Source of the DNA: Citricoccus sp. SGAir0253
GTDB lineage: Bacteria; Actinomycetota; Actinomycetes; Actinomycetales; Micrococcaceae
Length of the DNA: 64,000 nucleotides
Reading direction: 5' to 3'
Assembly: GCF_005877055.1 (NCBI RefSeq)
Contig: NZ_CP039424.1
Coordinates: forward strand, 2,542,001-2,606,000
Below the pieces are notes generated by a model that did no database searches, was not told where the DNA came from, and worked only from the letters and a program-made list of their open reading frames with translations. Each line of letters starts with the position of its first letter. Within the stretch, counting starts at the first letter, position 1. Shown piece after piece: positions 28,165-36,709 of the stretch. The position numbers and the translations under genes were made by a program.

Positions 28165-29310
28165 TCAGCGCAGGCCCGTGAACAGGTCCGTCTCCGGCAG
28201 CGTGGTCTCGACCCGCGAGTCGATCAGGACGTAGTCCTCCCACGGCCAGGTGCGCCGCAGCAGCTCGTTCGGGGCCGCGAAGAAGTGGCCGGTGGGGTCC
28301 ACCTGCGTGCGGTGCGCCCGCAGGGCGGTGTCCCGCCGTTCGAGGTAGTCCGCCACGTGGATCTGGGTGGTCACGCGGTGGTCGGTGAGGCGGAACCGGG
28401 GCACCCGCGAGTGCTGGGGCCGACCCTCGGCCGGGGCGTCGTCCGCCTCGGCCGAGGCGCCCTCCTCCGTCCCGCGCTCGGCCTGCTGGGCCTCACGTGC
28501 CTGCTGCGCCCGCTCGGCCTCCCGGGCCTGTTCCTCCTCCAGCGACGCGTACCACTGCATCCGCTCGGCGAAGGGGGACTCCTCCCCCGCCGCGAGGTAG
28601 GCCTCGTGGAGGGCGCGGTACTTGTCCGGGTTGAACGCCCGGTCGTAGTACAGCTTGGACGGGGTCCACGGCTCGCCCGTGCCGGGGTACCTCTCCGGGT
28701 CACCGGCAGCGCGGTAGGCCTCCACCGTGATCTCGTGGGCCTTGATGTGGTCCGGGTGCGGGTAGCCGCCGATCTCGTCGTAGCCGATCAGCACGTGCGG
28801 GCGGAACTCCCGGATGACGCGGACCAGCGGCGCCGCGGCCTGCTCCAGGGGGACGGTGGCGAAGCAGCCGGCGGGCAGCGGCGGCAGCGGATCGCCCTCG
28901 GGCAGGCCGGAGTCCATGAAGCCGAGCCAGCGGTGCTCGATCCCCAGCGCGGCCCCGGCCTCCTCCATCTCGGCCCGGCGCACCCCGGTGATGTCCCGGT
29001 CCAGGCGCACGGTGTCCCCGTAGGCGGGGTTCAGCAGATCCCCGCGCTCACCCCCGGTGCACGTGACCACCATGACCTCGGCGCCGGCCTCCTCGTAGGC
29101 GGCCATCATGGCCGCGCCCTTGGAGGACTCGTCGTCCGGGTGCGCGTGCACCGCCATCAGGCGCAGCCCGTGCGAGGCCGGGACGCCGCGCGCCTCGGGA
29201 CCCGTGTGCGAGTCCTCGGGCTCGACCGTGCCGTAGGCCGCCTGGCCCACGGGCACCCCGAACTCCGGCGTGCCGGTCCCGTCCCGGTCCTCGGGGGAAA
29301 TGCTGCTCAC
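28165..29310 (-). CDS. mca: Mycothiol S-conjugate amidase
   Basis: 381 residues. Cleaves mycothiol S-conjugates to mercapturic acids in detoxification; the gene implies that the organism makes mycothiol. Zinc-binding motifs of the MshB/Mca (PIG-L) family: HAHPDDESSKG (H57, D60) near 55 and GGYPHPDHIKAHE near 205. TCTGGERGDLLNP near 84 and YYDRAFN near 240 are typical. A charged ~45-residue insert (QAREAERAQQAREAQ and on) is variable. GTG 29310 has GAGG upstream. The first ~45 residues precede the usual core, so a slightly later start cannot be excluded. Confidence 0.92.
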   Translation of the reverse strand: MSSISPEDRDGTGTPEFGVPVGQAAYGTVEPEDSHTGPEARGVPASHGLRLMAVHAHPDDESSKGAAMMAAYEEAGAEVMVVTCTGGERGDLLNPAYGDTVRLDRDITGVRRAEMEEAGAALGIEHRWLGFMDSGLPEGDPLPPLPAGCFATVPLEQAAAPLVRVIREFRPHVLIGYDEIGGYPHPDHIKAHEITVEAYRAAGDPERYPGTGEPWTPSKLYYDRAFNPDKYRALHEAYLAAGEESPFAERMQWYASLEEEQAREAERAQQAREAQQAERGTEEGASAEADDAPAEGRPQHSRVPRFRLTDHRVTTQIHVADYLERRDTALRAHRTQVDPTGHFFAAPNELLRRTWPWEDYVLIDSRVETTLPETDLFTGLR

Positions 29311-29422
29311 GTGGGCCTCGGTGTCTCTGCCGCCGGGGCGCCCCGCAGGAGCGGGCGCGGCGGCATGGTCGGGGACCGGTGCGGTCCGCTGGTCTGGAGG
29401 GGGTGGTGCCGGGGCGCCGGGA

Positions 29423-29428
29423 TACCAT
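29423..29428 (+). promoter_or_regulatory. -10 element of the DUF4307 gene
   Basis: TACCAT ends 8 nt before the ATG at 29437; GGAGGG lies in the gap. Confidence 0.45.
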
Positions 29429-29436
29429 GGAGGGAA

Positions 29437-29901
29437 ATGGACGACTCACTCCAGGCCTCGGCGCACGAGGCGCCGACAGACAGCCTAGCGAACCGGTATG
29501 GCCGTCCCCAAAGCCCCCGGGGCCCCTCGGGGCGCCGCCGGGGCAGGGCGATCGCGGTCGCCGCACTGGTGCTGGCCGTCGGCCTCGTCGCCTGGTTCAC
29601 CGCCTCGGCCACCGGCCGCGGCCTGGACTGGAAGGACGTGGGCTTCGAGATCGCCTCGCCCACCCGGGCGTCGGTGACGTTCCAGCTCACCAAGGACCCG
29701 GCGGACACGGTCGAGTGCGCCGTGCAGGTGCTCTCCGAGGAGTACGCGGTGGTGGGCTGGCGGACCGTCGTCATCGGCCCCCAGGACGCCTCCGGCACCG
29801 GGCTGCCCTCGGACCGGACGCGGTACTACGACGTGGACCTGCGCACCGACGCGCTGGGCGTCAACGGCGGCGTCAACTCCTGCTGGGTGCGCGACGCCTG
29901 A
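29437..29901 (+). CDS. DUF4307 domain-containing membrane protein
   Basis: 154 residues. LANRYGR near residue 18, an Arg-rich stretch, one membrane helix (about 38-58), then a small extracytoplasmic beta-domain with VGFEIASPTRASVTFQLTK and CAVQVLSEEYAVVGW, typical of DUF4307. No function known. It lies between mca (divergent) and greA, an order common in Micrococcales. Confidence 0.82.
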   Translation: MDDSLQASAHEAPTDSLANRYGRPQSPRGPSGRRRGRAIAVAALVLAVGLVAWFTASATGRGLDWKDVGFEIASPTRASVTFQLTKDPADTVECAVQVLSEEYAVVGWRTVVIGPQDASGTGLPSDRTRYYDVDLRTDALGVNGGVNSCWVRDA

Positions 29902-29969
29902 GCCGGATCCCCGCGTGACGCCGTGAGACGGGGCCCACGTCCCGGCTGACGGACGTGAAGCAGATCCGT

Positions 29970-29975
29970 TAGAAT
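29970..29975 (+). promoter_or_regulatory. greA promoter (-10; -35 at 29946-29951)
   Basis: TAGAAT with CTGACG 18 bp upstream. It implies a leader of about 170 nt before greA, unlike the leaderless genes around it. Confidence 0.5.
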
Positions 29976-29993
29976 CGTCGCATTGGTTTCCAG

Positions 29994-30105
29994 CCCCGCC
30001 TGTCGGGGGCCGCCCGGACCCCGGGCAGGCTCCGCCGGCGGGGTTCTTGCATGGACGCCCCCCGGGCTGCAGTCAGCGGCTCAGCGTCATGCATCGGCAG
30101 CCCGG
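29994..30105 (+). promoter_or_regulatory. Structured greA leader with terminator-like hairpin
   Basis: CCCCGCC (29994-30000) pairs with GGCGGGG (30037-30043), enclosing a GCCCGG/CCGGGC hairpin (30012-30026), and is followed directly by TTCTT, so it resembles an intrinsic terminator. A second perfect 9-bp stem pairs 30062-30070 with 30097-30105. This could release a short leader RNA or attenuate greA. Inference from base pairing only. Confidence 0.4.
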
Positions 30106-30150
30106 TACGCACGCCGGGCCGTCGGCGCCGATCGACCCGAAGGAGAACAC

Positions 30151-30648
30151 GTGTCCCCGAGCAACACCGAGAGCGCTCCCTGGCTGACCCAGGAGGCCTA
30201 CGACCGCCTCAAGCGGGAACTGGACTTCATCTCCGGTCCCGGGCGCCAGGAGATCATCGACCGCATCGAGCAGGCCCGCGAGGAGGGGGACCTCAAGGAG
30301 AACGGCGGCTACCACGCCGCCCGCGAGGAGCAGTCCAAGAACGAGGGCCGCATCCAGGAGCTCAAGCACCTGCTGGAGACCGCCGTGATCGGCGCCGCCC
30401 CGGCGGACGACGGCGTGGTGGAGCCCGGCATGGTCGTCGAGGCCAAGATCGCCGGGGACCTGGAGACCTTCCTGTTCGGCAACCGCGAGATCGCCGACGA
30501 CAAGGACAGCATCACCGTCTACTCCGAGCGCTCCCCGCTGGGCACCGCCATCCACGGCGCCAAGGTCGGCGACAAGCTCGCCTACACGGCCCCGAACGGC
30601 AAGGACATCGCCGTGGAGATCGTCTCCGCGAAGCCCTACAAGGGCTGA
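30151..30648 (+). CDS. greA: Transcription elongation factor GreA
   Basis: 165 residues. Rescues backtracked RNA polymerase by stimulating transcript cleavage. The N-terminal coiled coil carries the catalytic acidic tip (EQAREEGDLKENGGYHAARE, about 45-64) and the C-terminal FKBP-like domain has SPLGTAIHGAKVGD near 130. GAAGGAG lies 5 nt before the GTG. Length is normal. A stack of hairpins follows the gene. Confidence 0.95.
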   Translation: MSPSNTESAPWLTQEAYDRLKRELDFISGPGRQEIIDRIEQAREEGDLKENGGYHAAREEQSKNEGRIQELKHLLETAVIGAAPADDGVVEPGMVVEAKIAGDLETFLFGNREIADDKDSITVYSERSPLGTAIHGAKVGDKLAYTAPNGKDIAVEIVSAKPYKG

Positions 30649-30651
30649 CAC

Positions 30652-30688
30652 CCCACCCGCGGGTGGGCCGTGCCGGAGGGCTCCGGCA
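30652..30688 (+). terminator. Hairpins right after greA
   Basis: A 16-bp perfect palindrome (CCCACCCGCGGGTGGG) and an 8-bp stem TGCCGGAG/CTCCGGCA, starting 4 bp after the stop. Confidence 0.45.
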
Positions 30689-30704
30689 GGACACCCGCAG
30701 GCCC

Positions 30705-30745
30705 GACGGCGGCGCACCGGTCCCCAGGACCGGTGCGCCGCCGTC
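30705..30745 (+). terminator. Strong terminator between greA and the GPP34 gene
   Basis: Perfect 19-bp stem (left arm GACGGCGGCGCACCGGTCC) with a 3-nt loop, ending 8 bp before the next -10 element. It insulates the GPP34 gene from greA. Confidence 0.7.
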
Positions 30746-30753
30746 GTAGTTGC

Positions 30754-30759
30754 TAGGTT
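30754..30759 (+). promoter_or_regulatory. -10 element of the GPP34 gene (leaderless)
   Basis: TAGGTT, 6 nt (GGGGAC) before the ATG at 30766. Confidence 0.55.
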
Positions 30760-30765
30760 GGGGAC

Positions 30766-31428
30766 ATGCTCATCGTCGAAGAGACCTTCCTGCTGCTGAC
30801 GAAGGACCACGGGCCGACCGAGCGCGTGGGCGCCTACCGGCGCCACGGCCTCGTGACCGCCCTGCTGGCGGACCTGGAGGAGGCGGGGGTCGTCCGCATC
30901 GGCGACGAGGCCGATCCCAAGGTGACCGTGGTGCGCGGCGGGGCCACCGGCCGGCCGGTGCTGGACGAGGCGCTGCCCGCCCTGGACGGGCTCTCCGGCA
31001 CGCGGCTGGGCAAGGTGCTCGGCGCCAAGGCCCTGGACCCGGGGACGGCCGTGGGCCGCTCGCTCGCGGCGCAGGGGATCGTGCAGGAGGTCCCCCACCG
31101 GTTCGGCGCGCCGGACTTCGTGGTGGTGAACCCGGCCCCGGAGATCGCGCTGCGCCGGCGCCTGGGCGAGGTGCTGTCCGGCAGGCGCACCGCCACGACG
31201 GCCGATGCCACGGAGCTCGGCATCCTCAAGGCGCTCAACCTCGCCTACCGGCTGCTCGCGCCCGGGCGCGGCGAATTCGACCGGAGCACCCTGGACCGGA
31301 CCCTCGTGCCCGTGGTCCAGGACCGGCCCCTCGTCGCCGCGCTGCAGCGCGCGGTCCCTCCAGTGACGGCCTCCACCACGGTCGCCGTCACCGCCCCCGG
31401 CGCGGCCGGGGTGGCCGAGCGCCACTGA
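30766..31428 (+). CDS. GPP34 family (GOLPH3-like) phosphoprotein
   Basis: 220 residues. MLIVEETFLLLTKD at the start, then YRRHGLVTALLADLEEAGVV, is the usual start of actinobacterial GPP34 proteins; the eukaryotic relative GOLPH3 binds PI4P at the Golgi. The bacterial role is unknown. A cluster of basic residues (ALRRRLGEVLSGRRT near 125) may bind phospholipid headgroups. It ends convergently with ilvA, with ~50 bp between stops. Confidence 0.85.
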   Translation: MLIVEETFLLLTKDHGPTERVGAYRRHGLVTALLADLEEAGVVRIGDEADPKVTVVRGGATGRPVLDEALPALDGLSGTRLGKVLGAKALDPGTAVGRSLAAQGIVQEVPHRFGAPDFVVVNPAPEIALRRRLGEVLSGRRTATTADATELGILKALNLAYRLLAPGRGEFDRSTLDRTLVPVVQDRPLVAALQRAVPPVTASTTVAVTAPGAAGVAERH

Positions 31429-31480
31429 GGAGGGCGCCGGACCGAGCGGCCCCGGACGGCCGGCGTCGGGAGGCCCGCTC

Positions 31481-32776
31481 CTAGTGGGGCACCTGCGGCT
31501 GGTACCCCGAGGCCCGGAGCCGGCCGAGGACCTGCTCGGAGTGGTCCAGTCCGCGCGTCTCCATGTCGATCGTGATGGTCACGTCCCCCATGCCCAGCGA
31601 GCCGCCGATCCGGGTGTGGTCCACGCGCGTGACGTTGGCGTCCGTCTCCGCGATGATCCGGGAGATGGTGGACAGCTCGCCCGGGCGGTCCCGCAGGGAC
31701 ATCTTCACGGTGAGGTAGCGCCCCGCCGCGGTCAGCCCCGACTGGATCACCTTGAGCATGAGCATGGGGTCGATGTTGCCGCCCGAGAGCAGCACCACGG
31801 TGTGCTGGGACCGGATCCCCAGCTCCGCGAGCTTGCCCTCCAGCAGCGCCGCCACCCCGACGCCACCGGCCGGCTCCACGACCATCTTCGAGCGCTCGAG
31901 CAGGAACACGAGCGCATTGGCGATCGCGTCCTCGGAGACGGTGACGACTCCGTCCACCAGCTCGCGGATGATCTGGAAGGGGATCTGGCCCGGCTTGCCC
32001 ACGGCGATGCCGTCGGCGATCGTGGACACGTGCTCGAGCGGCACGAGGGCGTCCGCGGCGAGCGAGGGCGGGTAGGCCGCCGCGTTCTCCGCCTGCACGC
32101 CGATGATGTTGATGTGCCGCCCCTGGCGCCGGGCGATCTCCTTGACCGCCACCGCCACGCCGGCCAGCAGCCCGCCGCCGCCGATGCCCATGACGATGGT
32201 GTCCACGTCCGGGGCCTGCTCGAGGATCTCCAGCCCGATGGTGCCCTGGCCGGCCACCACGTCGGCGTTGTCGAAGGGGTGGATGAAGACCGAGCCGGTC
32301 TCCTCGGCGTACCGCTGGGCCTCGGCGAGGGCCTCGTCCACGTTGTTGCCGTGCAGCACCACCTCGGCGCCGTGGTCCCGGGTGGCCTGCAGCTTCGGCA
32401 GCGCCACGCCCAGGGGCATGAAGATCCGGGCCTTGATGCCCAGCTTGGAGGCGGCCAGGGCCACGCCCTGGGCGTGGTTGCCGGCCGAGGCGGCCACGAC
32501 GCCGCGGGCCCGCTCCTCCGGGGTCAGCTTGGCCATGCGCACGTAGGCCCCGCGGACCTTGAAGGAGCCGGCGCGCTGCAGGTTCTCGCACTTCAGGTGC
32601 ACGGTGGAGCCGGTGATCCGGCCCAGCGCCCGCGAGTGGTCCAGGGGCGTGGACACGATCACGCCCTCCAGCATCCGGCGGGCCTGCTCGATGTCCTCCA
32701 GCGTGACGGGCAGGCCGGCGTGCGGCACCGGGGATCCGGCGGCGTCCTGCCGGTGGCTCTGCGGGGTGGTGGTCAC
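31481..32776 (-). CDS. ilvA: Threonine ammonia-lyase (biosynthetic type with ACT domain)
   Basis: 431 residues. PLP-dependent deamination of threonine to 2-oxobutanoate, first step to isoleucine. PLP lysine K73 in AGSFKVRGAY, phosphate cradle GIGGGGLLAGVA near 188, NIDPMLM near 316. The C-terminal ~85 residues (RYLTVKMSLRDRPGELSTISRII) are a single ACT domain, giving allosteric control. GTG 32776 has GGAGGA upstream and overlaps the stop of the AI-2E-family gene (GTGA), so the two are co-transcribed. The single ACT domain and length match the IlvA/TdcB-like ~400-residue group rather than the longer E. coli IlvA. Confidence 0.92.
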   Translation of the reverse strand: MTTTPQSHRQDAAGSPVPHAGLPVTLEDIEQARRMLEGVIVSTPLDHSRALGRITGSTVHLKCENLQRAGSFKVRGAYVRMAKLTPEERARGVVAASAGNHAQGVALAASKLGIKARIFMPLGVALPKLQATRDHGAEVVLHGNNVDEALAEAQRYAEETGSVFIHPFDNADVVAGQGTIGLEILEQAPDVDTIVMGIGGGGLLAGVAVAVKEIARRQGRHINIIGVQAENAAAYPPSLAADALVPLEHVSTIADGIAVGKPGQIPFQIIRELVDGVVTVSEDAIANALVFLLERSKMVVEPAGGVGVAALLEGKLAELGIRSQHTVVLLSGGNIDPMLMLKVIQSGLTAAGRYLTVKMSLRDRPGELSTISRIIAETDANVTRVDHTRIGGSLGMGDVTITIDMETRGLDHSEQVLGRLRASGYQPQVPH

Positions 32777-34416
32777 TGGGGTCCTCCGTCCTGGTCCGGC
32801 CCTCGGCCGGAGTGGTCCATCCCCGTATTGTCCTCCTCCGGCGGGCCCGCCGCGCGCACATTGCCGTCCGGGGCGGACGGGGACGCCTCGGTCTCCCCCG
32901 GCGCCGGGGCGGCCGGGGGCGCCGGGGGGACCGGGCCACCGTCGTCCCGGCCGCCCCAGCGCAGGGGCAGCAGCCGGGTGCGGGAGCGGAGGCGGGAGCG
33001 GGAGCGCTTCAGGGCCCGCCGCTCCCGCCGGGCCCGGCGCTGCGCGTCCGCCTCGGCCGCGCCCGTCGCCTTGCGCACCACGCCGTCGATGGTCACGTAG
33101 GCGCGGGCCCACGGCCCCTCCAGCTCCGCGGCGCGCTGGCGGAGGGTGCTCTCCGGTGCCTCGGCCGGCTCCGGTGGCGCGGCGTCCTCGAGCCACGGCC
33201 GGGCGTGGAAGTACCGCACCGTCGCGTTGAGGAAGGCCATGAGGGGCACCGCGAAGACCGCCCCGACGAGCCCGAGGACGGCCGTGCCGCCGGACACCGC
33301 GAGGAAGACGGCCAGCGGGTGCAGGCTCACCGCCCGGCCCATGACGAGCGGCTGCAGGACGTTGCCCTCGATCTGCTGCACGAGCAGCACGATGCCGAGC
33401 ATGATGAGCGCGTTGACCCAGCCGTTGGCCACGAGGGCGAGCAGCACGGCCACCGCGCCGGTCAGGAAGGCGCCCACGAGGGGGACGAAGGAGCCGAAGA
33501 ACACGAGCACGCCCAGCGGCAGCGCGAGCGGCACCCCGAGGATCCAGGCGCCCAGGCCGATGCCGAGGGCGTCCACGAAGGCCACGAAGACCTGCACGCT
33601 GACGTAGGAGCCCAGGGACCTCCAGCCGGCCCGGCCGGCGCCGTCGATCGCGGCGCGGTGCCGCCGGGGCGTGAAGTTCAGGCAGAAGCGCCAGATCCGC
33701 TCCCCGTCGTAGAGGAAGAAGACGAGGGCGAAGATCGCCAGCACCGTGCCGGCGGCGATGTTGCCCGCCGTGGAGCCGAAGCCCAGGGCCCCGGAGAGGA
33801 TCTGCTGGCTGTTGTTGCGCACCGCCTGGCCCAGGTCCCGGACGATCTCGTTCCACTGGTCCGTGGTCACGCCGGCGCTGGCCAGCCAGTCGACGATGCC
33901 GCGCAGCCCCACGGTGATCTGGTCCCGCATGTCCCCGAACCCGACGGCGAGTTGCTGGCCGACGAGGGTCAGCAGGCCGACCACGACGAGCAGGAAGCTG
34001 ATGACGATGGCGGCCACGGACAGTCCCGCGGGCACGCCCCAGCCGCGCAGGCCCCGCTGCAGGCGGCCCAGGGAGGTGGCCAGCAGCGCGGCGATGATGA
34101 GCGGGACGACCAGCAGGGACACGTGGCTGAGCAGCCAGAAGCTCGCCCCGGCCATGGCCAGCACCAGCAGCACGCGCCAGGACCAGGCCGCGGCCACCGT
34201 CAGGCCGTACGGCACGTCCGCGGCGATCCGGTTGTCCCGCTGGGCCGCCGTCAGCGCCGGCTCCTCCGGGACGGCCGCGGCCGCGACGCCGGACACGGCG
34301 GCGGAGGCGGACACCGGCACGGCGGGCGCGGCGCCCGCGGCGGCGGGTGCGGGGCCGGGCGCGGTGTCCGCGTCGGACGGGCTCCGCTCCTGCCCCGGCG
34401 GCGGGGTGCTGGTCAA
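32773..34416 (-). CDS. AI-2E family transporter (TqsA-like permease)
   Basis: 547 residues. About eight membrane helices (from about residue 80 to 400) with the family hallmark GWGVPAGLSVAAIVISFLLV, a periplasmic loop rich in polar residues, FFLYDGERIWRF, and QQIEGNVLQPLVMGRAVSLHP near 355. Some members export autoinducer-2, others are Na+/H+ antiporters; substrate not predictable. The TTG start at 34416 is chosen because AGGAGG lies 7 nt upstream. The N-terminus (~70 residues) and C-terminus (~100 residues) are long charged or Pro/Ala-rich cytoplasmic tails. Confidence 0.85.
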   Translation of the reverse strand: MTSTPPPGQERSPSDADTAPGPAPAAAGAAPAVPVSASAAVSGVAAAAVPEEPALTAAQRDNRIAADVPYGLTVAAAWSWRVLLVLAMAGASFWLLSHVSLLVVPLIIAALLATSLGRLQRGLRGWGVPAGLSVAAIVISFLLVVVGLLTLVGQQLAVGFGDMRDQITVGLRGIVDWLASAGVTTDQWNEIVRDLGQAVRNNSQQILSGALGFGSTAGNIAAGTVLAIFALVFFLYDGERIWRFCLNFTPRRHRAAIDGAGRAGWRSLGSYVSVQVFVAFVDALGIGLGAWILGVPLALPLGVLVFFGSFVPLVGAFLTGAVAVLLALVANGWVNALIMLGIVLLVQQIEGNVLQPLVMGRAVSLHPLAVFLAVSGGTAVLGLVGAVFAVPLMAFLNATVRYFHARPWLEDAAPPEPAEAPESTLRQRAAELEGPWARAYVTIDGVVRKATGAAEADAQRRARRERRALKRSRSRLRSRTRLLPLRWGGRDDGGPVPPAPPAAPAPGETEASPSAPDGNVRAAGPPEEDNTGMDHSGRGPDQDGGPQ

Positions 34417-34498
34417 CGGCGTACCTCCTGGATGCGGTCGGGCGGGTGCGGTCCCTCCGGTCGGGCCGGTGCGGTGCCGCCGGTGGGGCGCGCCCGGG

Positions 34499-35482
34499 TC
34501 AGCCGAGCCGGCCGGTGATGCCCCACGCGGCCGAGAGCGACTCCCCCGGGGCGGTCCACGCCAGCCCGTGGCCACTGTTGAGCGCGTCCGCCGGGGCGGT
34601 CATCGGCTCGAGGGCCACGGCGCGCGGGCGGCCGGGGATGCGGTCGGTGAAGAAGACGTGGACGTAGCGGTAGGCGGCCTCAGCCCACAGCTCCACGCTG
34701 CGCCCGTCCGGGGCGGCCAGGACGTGGTGGTGGCGGCCGTCGGTGCCGGGGGCGAGGTCCGTGAACGCGGCGTCCAGCAGCCCGGTGCCCACGCGGCGGC
34801 CGCCGCGGAAGTCCTCGCCGGTGCCCGCCACGGGCACCGAGCCGGTCGGGATGAGCCGGTCGTCGGCCACGAGGCGCGTCGACGCGGCCAGCGTCAGGGT
34901 GAGGTCCTCGCTCGGCACGTCCCCGATCCGCAGGAACGGGTGGGCGCCGAAGGCCAGGGGCGCCGGACGGGCGGAGTGGTTGGTCAGCCGCTGGTGCACC
35001 GTGAGGGCGCCGGCCTCGTCCAGGGCATAGGCCACCTGGTGGGTCAGCCGGAACGGGTAGCCGTGCTGGGGGTGGATCTCCCCGCGCAGCACGACGCGGT
35101 GGTCCGTGTGCTCCACAGCGTGGAAGGCGGTGTTGCGCAGTAGCCCGTGGCTGGCGTTGGAGCGCGAGGGCTCGGTCAGGTCCAGCTGCTGGGTCGTGCC
35201 GTCGAGCACCCACCGCCCGTCGCGGACGCGGTTGGGCCACGGGGAGAGCTGGATGCCGCACCCCGAGGGCGGCAGCTCGTCCGCGCCGTAGGTCTCCACC
35301 AGCGGGGTGCCGTGCACCTCGTAGCGGCGCAGGGCCCCGGCCAGGGAGGTCACCGTCACCTCGGCCCCGCCGCGGCGGAGCCCGTACTGCGTGCCGGTGG
35401 CCGCCGGCCCGCCGAAGGCGGGCACGGCGGCCACCGGGGTGGACCCGTCCGTCGTGCCGGGGTCCGGGACGCGCACGGCCAC
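34499..35482 (-). CDS. Aldose 1-epimerase family protein
   Basis: 327 residues. Galactose mutarotase fold: VTVTSLAGALRRYEV near 42, IQLSPWPNRVRDGRW (catalytic-site Arg) near 77, SHGLLRN near 110, FGAHPFLRIG (catalytic His) near 175 and ALEPMTAP (catalytic Glu) near 295. The sequence is of the actinobacterial GalM-like group; sugar specificity unknown. It starts at GTG 35482, 2 bp after the stop of the BI-1 gene, so they form an operon. It ends ~80 bp before the AI-2E-family gene, also on this strand. Confidence 0.85.
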   Translation of the reverse strand: MAVRVPDPGTTDGSTPVAAVPAFGGPAATGTQYGLRRGGAEVTVTSLAGALRRYEVHGTPLVETYGADELPPSGCGIQLSPWPNRVRDGRWVLDGTTQQLDLTEPSRSNASHGLLRNTAFHAVEHTDHRVVLRGEIHPQHGYPFRLTHQVAYALDEAGALTVHQRLTNHSARPAPLAFGAHPFLRIGDVPSEDLTLTLAASTRLVADDRLIPTGSVPVAGTGEDFRGGRRVGTGLLDAAFTDLAPGTDGRHHHVLAAPDGRSVELWAEAAYRYVHVFFTDRIPGRPRAVALEPMTAPADALNSGHGLAWTAPGESLSAAWGITGRLG

Positions 35483-35484
35483 GG

Positions 35485-36372
35485 TCAGTCGTTGCCGCGC
35501 AGGATCGCCAGGATGCGCAGGATCTCCACGTACAGCCAGACCAGGGTCACGGTCAGGCCGAACGCCGCGGTCCAGGAGTACTTCTGCGGGGCGCCGGACT
35601 GCACGCCCTGGGTGATGGAGGTGAAGTCCATGACCAGCGAGAACGCGGCCAGGAACACCGCCAGCAGGCCGATGCCGATGCCCAGCAGCGGGTACTCGCC
35701 CCGCAGGCCGAACATGGCGTCGGTGACGCCGAAGAGCATCAGGAAGAGGTTCACGAGCGAGAACACGGCGTAGCCGATCATCGCGATCATGAAGATCTTC
35801 ACCGACTTGGCGGTCACCCGCCACTTGCCCGAGGAGTACAGGGCCAGGGTCACGGCGAAGACGCAGAAGGTGGCGAGCACGGCCTGGGAGGCGATGCCCG
35901 GCCACATCTGCTCGAAGACCTGCGAGATGCCCCCGAGGAACAGGCCCTCGGCGGCGGCGTACAGGAGGATCAGCACGGGCGAGGGCTCGCGCTTGAAGGA
36001 GTTGACGAGGCCGAGCACGAGCCCGACGATCGCCCCCGGCAGCATGAGGGCCGGCATCATCCAGCCCACGACGGCGCCGGCCAGCACCACCACGAGGGTC
36101 ATGACGGTCTTGGCGATGACGTCGTTGTAGCTCATCCGGCCGGTGTCGGCCGGGCCGGCGGCGGGCCCGCTGTAGCTCTGCTCGAGCCGCTGCAGCTCCT
36201 CCGGCGAGTACTGCGGGGCGCGCTGGCCGTACTGGGGGGCCTGCTGGCCGGCGTACCAGCCCTGGCCCTGCTGGCCGGACTGCCCGCCCTGGTACCACCC
36301 CGGCGCCTGGCGTCCCTGGCCGGAGTGCATCTGCTCCTGGAAGTTCTTGGTGTTGAAGACGGGGTTGGCCAC
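35485..36372 (-). CDS. Bax inhibitor-1/YccA family membrane protein
   Basis: 295 residues. A Gln/Gly/Tyr-rich N-terminus of ~75 residues (repeats such as QQGQGWYAGQQAPQYGQ) precedes seven helices. EGLFLGGISQVFE near 133 and the C-terminal TLVWLYVEILRILAILRGND match the bacterial Bax1-I/YccA type; the second-to-last loop carries MDFTSI, the proposed calcium/proton sensor Asp. Probably an ion leak channel. GTG 36372 has GAGGAG upstream. It is the last core gene before the island. Confidence 0.88.
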   Translation of the reverse strand: MANPVFNTKNFQEQMHSGQGRQAPGWYQGGQSGQQGQGWYAGQQAPQYGQRAPQYSPEELQRLEQSYSGPAAGPADTGRMSYNDVIAKTVMTLVVVLAGAVVGWMMPALMLPGAIVGLVLGLVNSFKREPSPVLILLYAAAEGLFLGGISQVFEQMWPGIASQAVLATFCVFAVTLALYSSGKWRVTAKSVKIFMIAMIGYAVFSLVNLFLMLFGVTDAMFGLRGEYPLLGIGIGLLAVFLAAFSLVMDFTSITQGVQSGAPQKYSWTAAFGLTVTLVWLYVEILRILAILRGND

Positions 36373-36450
36373 TGGCCATCTCCTCTGCTTGGTCGCGTGC
36401 GGTCCACAAGGTGCTGTCCGTCCTCGTCGGACGGACGTGGCGCTGACCGC

Positions 36451-36456
36451 AGTCTA
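36451..36456 (-). promoter_or_regulatory. -10 element of the BI-1 gene
   Basis: TAGACT on the minus strand; TTGCCT (36472-36477) may be its -35 at a short 15-bp spacing. Leader about 70 nt. It is outside the island, so island insertion left this promoter intact. Confidence 0.4.
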
Positions 36457-36523
36457 TCGGCCACACCTGAAAGGCAACCCGGAACGGGCGGCAGGATACG
36501 CCACTCCGCTCACAGCGCAACGC

Positions 36524-36545
36524 GGTGCCCCCGGTGGGACTCGAA
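36524..36545 (-). repeat. attL core (22-bp direct repeat, tRNA 3'-end remnant)
   Basis: Identical over 22 bp to 52272-52293 (starts GGTGCCCCCGGTGGGACTC). The bases on either side differ between the two copies (c/t before, a/c after), which sets the limits. Confidence 0.85.
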
Positions 36546-36709
36546 ACCTCCCCCAACCTCTCTAGAGCATCGACTTCCGCGAAATCCCGGGGTCTTTGAT
36601 GCGGCGAGATTAGTGGATATCTGCACAGTTGTGGGCAAAATGTGGGCAAAACGTGGGCACGCCCACAAGCCTCAGTGCTGCCGCGTGCCATGGCCCGCCC
36701 CACACCGTC
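36546..36709. other. Left end of the island, non-coding
   Basis: No gene is seen. It holds the left set of GTGGGCA repeats. Short frames here (for example one reading VGKMWAKRGHA over the repeats) echo the integrase C-terminus only because the repeat is the same; they have no start or ribosome site. Confidence 0.5.
36631..36659. repeat. Left arm-type repeats, 3 x GTGGGCA at 11-bp spacing
   Basis: GTGGGCA occurs at 36631, 36642 and 36653, each followed by AAA(A)T/C in the first two. The same motif and the same 11-bp spacing occur at 52182 and 52193, next to the right core. Probable integrase arm-binding sites. Confidence 0.55.

Noticed and set aside
36631-36659. GTGGGCA repeats as a CRISPR array
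   Set aside because: Units are 7-10 bp at 11-bp spacing with no spacers and no cas genes; better explained as integrase arm sites.
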